Below, one piece after another: positions 17,849 to 25,700 of a DNA stretch of 37,972 nt. Where the stretch lies: the NCBI GenBank assembly GCA_000383715.1, contig KB912034.1:14465-52436 (forward strand). The letters run 5' to 3'. This stretch comes from Verrucomicrobia bacterium SCGC AAA164-E04 (GTDB lineage: Bacteria > Verrucomicrobiota > Verrucomicrobiia > Limisphaerales > AAA164-E04). The notes beneath the pieces are model-generated. The model was not told the origin of the DNA, did not search any database, and saw only the letters and a program-made list of their open reading frames with translations. Position 1 is the stretch's first letter. Each line of letters starts with the position of its first letter. Made by a program: the position numbers and the translations under genes.

Positions 17849-18518
17849 AGCTCTCCCTCGGGTATGCAAACACGCCTGTCGAGCCTGGTGGAGGGAAGGG
17901 TGAAGTTCATTGCTTTTGTCCGATTCAAAGCTTTTTTTATTGAAAATCTGAGTGTGCAAGGAGTCGGCATACTCCGCAAGACACCACCTGAATGGAAGCG
18001 CTGGCTTTTTTTGAGTCGAACGGCTCGATGCCATCATGTAGGCATATGCGGCCCCTCCTTTTTTCAGCGCTTCTCTCGAAGGCACACAGCCTGTGCATGC
18101 GAAAATAAGGCTAGAATGACATCTTACTCAATGGCTGTTGTTTCAGGCAGCATGTCTGCTTTCTTCATTTTTTATCGGGCTGATCTCAATCATGTTGACG
18201 CTCTTGCCTTTTGGAGTTGAAGGTCGCTCGCCTTGGAAGTGCGATGTGACGTGCCCTTCAACCCGCCGCTCAAAAGTCTGGTATCAACGGAATGATGCTC
18301 TTTGCGTAAAGAAAAAAAAGAACTTCATCTAAACGATTGAAAATAATAAAAATGAAAACCACCTATGCCTTGATACATCCATTCAGAAAGTAGAAATAAA
18401 ATGATCAGAAAAATACCATTCATGCTCTTGGAAAGGTGCAAGCATGCATCGATCCGAGTCGGATATCTGGGGATCTTTCGTAACAACCAACAAGTGCTTG
18501 TCAGGTTTTATCTCAATC
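17849..18518. other. About 670 bp without a convincing gene; possible interspersed repeat and gene-start remnant
   Basis: Both strands stay open for over 100 codons between 17849 and about 18220, but neither frame resembles a protein family, has a ribosome binding site or shows sensible hydrophobic patterning. At 18138 a short frame starts with TTG and reads 'FQAACLLSSFF', similar to the start of the sulfatase signal peptide at 14915 ('MFQVACLL'); it may be the stump of a deleted secreted-protein gene. The final 180 bases are AT-rich and hold only small weak palindromes, so no terminator for the convergent cyclase gene could be named. I suspect a repeated intergenic element, which needs comparison with the rest of the genome. 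Confidence 0.4.
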
Positions 18519-20777
18519 CTACTTTTCTTTCATGATCCATACACCATCCCATTCCCCTTGAGGGGGGGTTTCCTTTAATTTCCTACATCGATCTACATAG
18601 GTCTGTGAGAGTTGGTCGGTGGGCTGCAATTGCAGGGCGTCATTGAAAGACTCAATTGCCTTATCCCACTTTCCTTTGAGATAAAAGCCTCGTCCCGCCT
18701 GGAAATAGAACAACGTTTCCATGAGGTTTGGGAAAGTTTCATCCGTATGGTAGTCAAGTATTTCATGAATACCGACTGGTTTTGTTTTTCCTTTTACTAG
18801 TACTTGGTCGATTTCACGCATACGGTAGCTTCCGCGAAGTTTACGCGCAGTAAATTCACTGATGAGGATTCGGGTTGAATATTGTTTGCATGCACTCTCA
18901 AGGCGGGCGGCAAGATTGACTCCGTCACCAATCACCGTGTAATCCATTCGTTTGGGAGATCCGATATTCCCTGAAACCACAGTATCAGTATTGATGCCTA
19001 TACCAATTTCAATCTGTTTTCGCCTATTCTTTGAACTCACGCTATTAAAAGTCTGAAGCGATCTGATCATAGAGATAGCGGTCCGAACGGCGCGATCTTC
19101 GTCATCATCATGCTTTAAGGGTATGCCAAAGGCGGCCATCATGGCATCACCAATAAATTTATCCAGCATACCTCCCTCCTTTTGAATGCACTCCATCATC
19201 ACTGTGAAATATTCGTTAAGCAGTGTAACTGTTCCTTGGGCACCAAGTTCCTCCGTAAGTGTAGTGAAATTTCGCACGTCAGAAAAAAGTATCGAGGCAA
19301 CCATACTCCTTCCACCAAGAGCATCCTCGCTCCCCTTCATGAGTTGATCTGCAATCTCTGGGTCCATGTACCTTGACATGGTCGATTTCATGCGTTTTTC
19401 ACTAGAAATATCTTCGATCATAATCATGGTGCCAAGTTTCTCATTTTCAACACTCACTAGAGGTAGAATAGTCAAGTTGACCGAAAGTGTTTTCTCTCCA
19501 AATTCCAACTTAGCATCCACAAGAAGCTCGCTGTTACTGCTCCCTTCTACATTTCTCATTTTCTGTATGATCCATGCATTGTTACCTACAAAATATTTAT
19601 CCGCATATTTGGATTGAATATCGATCAACTTCACTCCAAATAAATTTAATGCTGCTCTATTACAGGTGGTAATCCTACCATCGTCGTCCAGTGTAATCAC
19701 ACCATTAGACATGCTCTCCAGCATACTCTCACTGTAATTACGCATGTTTTGAACGTCGTTAAAAAGTTTGGCGTTTTCAAGCGCAACCGAGACTTGAGCA
19801 GTGAAAGCCTTTAAGCGTGATTCATCTTCCTCAGTAAATAAACCTCCTTTCTTATTAAGTACCTGAGTGACCCCAATGGTAGCTCCTTTTTCGTTGACAA
19901 CAGGAACACAAAGAATTGAGCGGGTGAAGTATCCGGTCTGCTTATCAAAAGCAGGGTTGAAACGTAAGTCCGCATAGGCGTAATTAATATTCACCGTTTT
20001 ATTGTTGATGAAAACATTTCCAGCAATACCAAGATGGTTTGGAAATCGAATATCAACGGCATCCAGCCCCTTGCCTACCACTGACCATAGTTCCTTGTTT
20101 TTTTCGTCATTAAGAAATAGTGTGGATCTTTCAGCATTTAGCATTCGAGAAGCTTCCCCCATAACTTTTTGCAGCAGTGTATTGAGATCAATTTCGCCGG
20201 TAATATTTGCTACGAGCTCCATAAATCGGAGTTCCTGCTTGCGTGAAGATTCCACCTCCTCGATCATTTGAGCCGTTTGTAGCGCTATGGCTGCTTGAGT
20301 AGACATAGCCTCCAAAAGATTCAAATCTTCCTTTGTGAAACAACCCACTTTCTTATTTAGAATTTGTGCCACACCAATAACTTGTCCCTTGACAGTTTTA
20401 ACAGGTGCGCAAAGGATGCTTTTGGTCAAATAACCAGTATGCTCATCCACTGAACTATTGAAGTGTTCATGGTTGTAAGGGTCTTCAATAATCGTGCCCT
20501 TACCGTGCGTGAAAACGTATCCAGCTATGCCTGAACTGTTTAAAATCCTGATTTCACGATAGTCATTGCCCTGCTGAATGCGTGAGTATAGTTCGTTAGT
20601 CTTAGGATCGTTCAGAAATAAACTTCCTCTTTCGCCACCAATTTCGGAGTTAGAGATTTCGACAAGTGTTGTGAGAACATCATCAAGCGTTTCCTTAGTG
20701 GCAACTTCTCTTGAGAGATTCAAAAGAAGTTCGGCCTGTTGGAGCATGTGGTCCCTTATTAATTCTTTATTTTCCAT
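18519..20777 (-). CDS. GAF-GAF-PAS-class III adenylate cyclase-TPR protein (CyaB-like)
   Basis: 752 residues, cytosolic, no membrane segment. Order: GAF-A (about 20-172), GAF-B (about 190-345), PAS (about 352-475), class III cyclase domain (about 490-675), short TPR-like tail (about 690-735). Catalytic residues are all present: metal ligands D500 ('FSDVRNF') and D544 ('DKFIGD'), purine-specifying K540 and T614, and transition-state N621 and R625 ('GDGVNLAARLE'). The Lys/Thr pair and the spacings match cyanobacterial CyaB-type adenylate cyclases. That and the same GAF-GAF-PAS-cyclase order indicate cAMP synthesis from ATP. GAF-B has a full NKFDE signature (N308, K309, F314, D318, E319). In GAF-A the last residue is Leu (N141, K142, F147, D151, L152). 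Its start overlaps the upstream MBL gene by 11 bases. The operon is AT-richer (about 42% GC in sampled lines) than neighbouring genes. Confidence 0.93.
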   Translation of the reverse strand: MENKELIRDHMLQQAELLLNLSREVATKETLDDVLTTLVEISNSEIGGERGSLFLNDPKTNELYSRIQQGNDYREIRILNSSGIAGYVFTHGKGTIIEDPYNHEHFNSSVDEHTGYLTKSILCAPVKTVKGQVIGVAQILNKKVGCFTKEDLNLLEAMSTQAAIALQTAQMIEEVESSRKQELRFMELVANITGEIDLNTLLQKVMGEASRMLNAERSTLFLNDEKNKELWSVVGKGLDAVDIRFPNHLGIAGNVFINNKTVNINYAYADLRFNPAFDKQTGYFTRSILCVPVVNEKGATIGVTQVLNKKGGLFTEEDESRLKAFTAQVSVALENAKLFNDVQNMRNYSESMLESMSNGVITLDDDGRITTCNRAALNLFGVKLIDIQSKYADKYFVGNNAWIIQKMRNVEGSSNSELLVDAKLEFGEKTLSVNLTILPLVSVENEKLGTMIMIEDISSEKRMKSTMSRYMDPEIADQLMKGSEDALGGRSMVASILFSDVRNFTTLTEELGAQGTVTLLNEYFTVMMECIQKEGGMLDKFIGDAMMAAFGIPLKHDDDEDRAVRTAISMIRSLQTFNSVSSKNRRKQIEIGIGINTDTVVSGNIGSPKRMDYTVIGDGVNLAARLESACKQYSTRILISEFTARKLRGSYRMREIDQVLVKGKTKPVGIHEILDYHTDETFPNLMETLFYFQAGRGFYLKGKWDKAIESFNDALQLQPTDQLSQTYVDRCRKLKETPPQGEWDGVWIMKEK

Positions 20778-22053
20778 CGGTCTGTTCTATTTTTTTCCTT
20801 ATCACTGAAATTGTTTCTTTGAGCTGGGTAATCTCACTGAACATATTTTGCCGGTTTATTTGTAGTTTCTCCTTATAGGAGATCATGTTTTCTGTCATTT
20901 TCTCACGCTGGACTTCAATGGTTTCTTTGAGCTGACTAATTTCACTGTTGTAAGATGATTTAATTTCTTGAACACTCCTTATTTTCTTGGTCTCCATTTT
21001 TTCTAGCTCCTCACGAAGGACAGTAATAGTAGACTTTAGTTGCGCCAACTCTTGACCTGACTGGGCAAGGACTTTTTGAATTTCATGTGACTTTTCCACA
21101 CCGAATCTTTGCAGAGTTTTCTCCAAGGCTTTCTTGCTTTGGCGCAATGCTCGTATTTCATTTGACTCCTTTTCGATACCGGAGCAAGGCGCATCGAGCG
21201 TAATCCCACCCTCATCCATGGTCAAAACCATGCCCTTACTCATCATGTAGATGTCCAAAGCTGAGTTTTGCTTTGCTACAGTATTCTTGCAATCATCAAG
21301 AATTTCATCGAGTTCATCATCACTTCTACCTTGATTATGATGCACAATACCAAGCTTCTTCACCTCAGAACGAAGTGCAAGATTGAGAGCATCGAAATAT
21401 GTGCTGTGTCCCCATCCCTTAACTTTTTGATAATCCTCTTTGCTGTATTCACCGTCATGCAAAAGTAAATCTACCTTGTCACAGAAGGCTACGTATTCCT
21501 GAAAATTCAACCCACCAGGATGCTTGAAAGTTAATTCATTGTCCGTCAAAAAGACAAATGATCTTCCTTGCTCGGTAAATTTGTAGCCCACCCCCCCATT
21601 TGGGTGGCTTAAAGCAATTGGAGTAATATACAGTGAGCCAATCCAAAAAGGCTCTGTATTAAGTGTATGGAATGTTAGCTCAGCTTCAATATTTTCGAAG
21701 GCCATAGGGAAATAAGGAGAGGAAAACAAGCCGGCTATTAATTCTTTAACGGATCTCCCTTCAAAAGATGGTGCAAAGACGCTTACTTGCGCATCAGGGT
21801 GATAGAGCGGCTTGTAAAATGGAAAGCCCAAAACATGATCCCAGTGCCAGTGGGTGAATAAAATGTTAGAGCTAACTTTGCCTTTCAGCATCAAAAAGTC
21901 TCCCAAACCTCGAATCCCAGTGCCGGCATCAATAATTACATTATCGCCACTTTTAGAATTTATTTCAATGCAAGTGGTATCACCTCCATATTTCAGGAAT
22001 TCTTTTCCCGAAACAGCGATAGACCCTCTCGCTCCCCAACATTTAATTTTCAT
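20767..22053 (-). CDS. MBL-fold metal-dependent hydrolase with C-terminal coiled coil
   Basis: 428 residues. The first 270 form a metallo-beta-lactamase fold of the phosphodiesterase/tRNase Z-like type: opening 'CWGARGSIAV', 'YGGDTTCIEI' and 'IIDAGTGIRGLG', metal motif HWHWDH at 68-73, His150, Asp171 ('FLTDNE'), then 'HDGEY' (199-203), 'GHST' (216-219) and 'HHNQGRSDDE'. The last 140 residues are a charged coiled coil with three similar units ('QLKSTITVLREEL', 'QLKETIEVQREKM', 'QLKETISVIRKKI'). No signal peptide, so cytosolic. It is the promoter-proximal gene of a pair and overlaps the cyclase gene by 11 bases, implying coupled translation. Class II cyclic nucleotide phosphodiesterases share this fold, so cAMP hydrolysis is an attractive but unproven idea. 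A phosphodiester or other hydrolase with a different substrate remains possible. Confidence 0.88.
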   Translation of the reverse strand: MKIKCWGARGSIAVSGKEFLKYGGDTTCIEINSKSGDNVIIDAGTGIRGLGDFLMLKGKVSSNILFTHWHWDHVLGFPFYKPLYHPDAQVSVFAPSFEGRSVKELIAGLFSSPYFPMAFENIEAELTFHTLNTEPFWIGSLYITPIALSHPNGGVGYKFTEQGRSFVFLTDNELTFKHPGGLNFQEYVAFCDKVDLLLHDGEYSKEDYQKVKGWGHSTYFDALNLALRSEVKKLGIVHHNQGRSDDELDEILDDCKNTVAKQNSALDIYMMSKGMVLTMDEGGITLDAPCSGIEKESNEIRALRQSKKALEKTLQRFGVEKSHEIQKVLAQSGQELAQLKSTITVLREELEKMETKKIRSVQEIKSSYNSEISQLKETIEVQREKMTENMISYKEKLQINRQNMFSEITQLKETISVIRKKIEQTDGK

Positions 22054-22107
22054 GAGATTTCTTTAAGCAATTCAGACTTGTCATATTTATTAATATTCTT
22101 TGTCTGC

Positions 22108-22135
22108 ATATTATTAATTTTATGGAATTAATCAA
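22108..22135 (-). promoter_or_regulatory. Candidate promoter of the MBL-cyclase operon
   Basis: On the - strand TTGATT (22135-22130) and TAATAT (22113-22108) are separated by 16 bases, a fair sigma70-like pair about 55 bases before the MBL start codon. The surroundings are very AT-rich, so chance matches are likely. No operator palindrome or strong ribosome binding site was seen. Confidence 0.3.
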
Positions 22136-22210
22136 ATCCATACGGTTATGGCAGTGCGCACTGTGTGATTTGCTGAGTATTTTTTTGTGTTCTCAAAAGT
22201 TAAGGCATAC

Positions 22211-22319
22211 TGAAGTGCAACGGAAACATTCCACAATCGGCTATCAATCACCTGTCCAGTTCGAAAGAAATAATCAACTAAATTGAAAACTTACTGGTCC
22301 AATTATCCGTTGCACTTCA
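22211..22319. repeat. 109-bp segment bounded by 14-bp perfect inverted repeats (IS-end/MITE-like)
   Basis: TGAAGTGCAACGGA at 22211-22224 recurs as its exact reverse complement at 22306-22319. The repeats begin with TGA at the outer ends, as many IS3-family ends do. The right copy interrupts the transposase orfA remnant. A further inverted pair lies outside: AAGGCATACT at 22202-22211 and AGTATGCCTT at 22573-22582. No target duplication was found. It may be a small non-autonomous element or the fused ends of an internally deleted insertion sequence. Confidence 0.55.
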
Positions 22320-22498
22320 CTCTGACCTCCAGTGGGCTTGTTGGCTTCTAGCTCGTTAATGTGTTCTTGTTTCCACCGATACAATATATTCTCGGCTACG
22401 CCAAGTTGCTTAGATACCTCCCTGACATTCAAACCTTCGATAATCAGCATCCTTGCCGCCTCTCGTTTAAACTCACTCGTATATCGTCGTCTCTTCAT
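22274..22498 (-). pseudogene. Truncated IS3/IS911-type transposase OrfA
   Basis: From the ATG at 22498 the frame encodes a classic HTH_Tnp_1 N-terminus: 'MKRRRYTSEFKREAARMLI', then 'VREVSKQLGVAENILYRWKQE', which is the recognition helix and the conserved Trp. After about residue 58 the match stops where the 14-bp inverted repeat begins, and the frame ends a few codons later. The leucine-zipper part of OrfA and all of OrfB (integrase core) are missing, so it cannot encode an active transposase. The frame also extends 12 codons upstream to 22534. It marks a past insertion next to the promoter of the MBL-cyclase operon. Confidence 0.8.
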
Positions 22499-22748
22499 TT
22501 CTGGATTCTCTCGTTTAGAGAATCCTTTGTCCATTTTTCTCAGGACTGATCAATGTCAGTAATTTAAGTTGGAGTATGCCTTCATTACTTACTGCCCTCA
22601 CAAAGCTCACTCGAACCCAAAAGGCCTTATTTAGCTTCATAGGCTTGTTTGTTTTTGTAGATCGTCATCTTTAAAGTGACCATGTTTTATGGTGTAGGTA
22701 TTGTGAATTAAGGTTGCCAAAATTTGACGGATTCTATAGCAAATTTAC

Positions 22749-25700
22749 ATGGTCCCAAAGTTTCTTAGAAGGTCACGTCAACTTCTGTCTGCTTATCATC
22801 TTATCTGGATGTATTTGTTTTTTCTTCTCTTGCCAGGGGTTTCTGCTCAATTGCCATTGGGGGAAGCGCTGGATACGAACCATCTGAACTGGGAAAGTAC
22901 GGGGCACTGGGTTTCCCAATCCGAAGTGACTTACGATAATCAGGATGCCCTTGCATCAGGCACGATTGAGGATGAGGAGGCAGCTGAGTTATCCCTGAAA
23001 GTGGTGGGCCCGCTGGAAGGTTCCTTCTGGTGGAAAGTATCCTCAGAGGAGGACTTTGATTTTTTTAACTTTTCAATTGATGGAGTCCTTGTATCCAGCA
23101 TCAGCGGGGATGTCGACTGGACCAAGGAAACATTTGAACTTGATGCCGGTGCGCACCGACTTGACTGGGTCTACCGAAAAGACGAGTCCCTTTCCGATGG
23201 CCTTGACATGGGGTGGCTGGATCAATTGAAGATTTCGCTTCAAGCAACGATTTCGATTATTGAACAGCCTGTTGCTCTTTCGCTGGTCGAGGGCGAATCA
23301 GGGAGTATTTCCGTGGTGGCGCAGGGAGGTGCCGACATGCGCTATCAATGGTTCAAGGATGGGGTCGCTCTTTCGGGTGCCGATGCTTCTACCTATATCA
23401 TAGCTAGTGCTCAAGCAGCTGATGCAGGTGATTATCACGTAAGTGTTCAACTGGGTGTCGAAACGATCGAAAGTGATGCTGTTTCCCTTACCGTGCTGGA
23501 GGCAAGTGCGTCGATTGATGATGCTTTGGAAACAGATTTACTTCCATGGGGAACACAGGATGGCTGGGAAATTCAATCAACGGTGGCTCATGACGGAGAG
23601 GATGCCCTGCAGACGCAATTCCTCCAGGATGGTCAGGCTGCGACACTCACCCTGAACTTGCAGGGTCCGCTTGAGGGAAGCTTCTACTGGAGAGTTTCCA
23701 GCGAGAAAGATTACGATGTATTCAGTTTCAGCGTGGATGATTCAGTGGTGTCCCAGATCAGTGGGGAAGAGAACTGGGCGGAAGTCACTTTTGAACTGGA
23801 GGCAGGTGGTCATCAGTTGAAGTGGATGTATGCCAAGGATGATTCGGTGCTCTGGGGTGCAGACAGAGCATGGCTGGATCAGCTTTCCATAAAGCGTGCG
23901 CAAGGTCCCCTTCCTGAAGGGGTCTACTTTCTGGAGAATTTTGATGGCCTGCCACTGGGGCCTTTTGAGTCCAGCTCGGAAAGCAAAGGGGACGGTACCG
24001 ACTGGACACCCAATGGGCCTCAGGGATGGGTGATGACGCGTGGTCCCGGGCATGGTCTCGTTGACGGTGGTCAGTCTGTGACGGAATATGATGGCTGGAC
24101 CTTTCTGGATCCGGTGTCATGGAATGCCTCAGCGACGCAGGACAGGGATCAGTTTACCAAGGGAAAGGGTGTGATTGCGGTCGCTGATTCTGATGAGTTT
24201 GATGATCTGGACAATGCTGTCTTTCATGCCTCATTGAGTACGCCTGCTATTGATATTCGCGCTGCGGCTCCAAGCAGCCTCGTATTGCACTTTGATTCCA
24301 GTTGGCGTCAGGAACCTCAGACAGGTCAACTCACCGCACGGTTCGATGGAGGCAGTGAGGTTGTTTTGCTGGAGCTTGATGAGGCAAGCCCGAGCGCGCT
24401 CAATGCCACATATGCATTGGCATTGAACAATCCAGCCGGTGCGCGTTATGTGGTCCTGAAGTGGAATTATCAAGGCATCAATAACTGGTGGTGGGCCATT
24501 GACAATATCAGGGTTCAAGCGCAGCCCAAATCCAATGAAGCCCCCAGTGCCAATGACATTGAACTGCAGTTGGAAGAGGGAAGTTCCGTGCCTGTCGTCC
24601 TTACAGGCGCGGACGCGGATGGGGACAGCCTGTCTTACAGCCTTCTCAGCCAGCCTGAGCATGGCGCGTTAACGGGCACACCTCCCAGCCTGGTTTACAC
24701 GCCGGATGCAGGGTTCAGCGGGATGGACGCATTCACTTACCGTGCGCATGACGGAACCAGTGATTCCCAGCAAGCCACGGTGCTGCTGAATGTGATACCT
24801 CTCCCTGAAGAAGCTCGCATACAAACATCGCAGGCGGTCTATACTGAAGGGATTCCCGTTGAGGTGTCTTTCTCTGGAGGTCCCGGCAATCCAAAGGATT
24901 GGGTTGGAATCTATGCGGAGGATAGTGATGTAGGCGAGACCGAACCTTTTTACTGGCAATACGTGGACGGTAATCAGGAAGGGAATCAGGGGGTGCGCCA
25001 AGGTAATTTTGAGGTTGCTGATCTGAGCATCGGGAACTATCTGGCATACTTATTTCTGAATGATGAATATGAAATCATTGCCTCCGCCTCCTTCAGGATT
25101 CTTCAGGAGCAGGTCGTCCTTCCTGAAGGCGTTTATTTCCAGGAGAATTTCGATGGCCTGGCACTGGGCCCTTTTGAATCAAGCACGGAAATTAGCAAAG
25201 GGAATGCAACAGACTGGACGCCTGATGGCCCGGATGGATGGTTGATGACCCGTGGCCCAGGGCATGGTCCCGTGGAGGGAGGACAGGTCGTCAAGGAATT
25301 CGACGGCTGGACCTTTCTGGATCCTGTTTCCTGGGACGCGACGGCTCAGCAGAAGAGAAGTCAATTCACCAAGGGGAACGGTGTCATCGCGGTCGCAGAT
25401 TCCGATGAATTTGATGATTTGGATGATGCGAATTTCGATGCTTCGTTGAAAACCCCCACCATCGATATTCGAGCGGCATCTCCTGGAAGCCTTGTGCTTT
25501 CGTTTGATTCCAGTTGGCGGCAGGAGCCTCAGCGTGGAACGCTGAGTGCCTATTACGATGACGGTAGCGAGCTGGAGTTGCTCTCGCTCGATGGTGACAG
25601 CCCGGATGCACTCAATGCGACCCTTTCATTCCCCTTGAACAACCCTGCAGGTGCATCTGAACTCGTGTTGGTGTGGGACTATCAAGGCAGCAATAACTGG

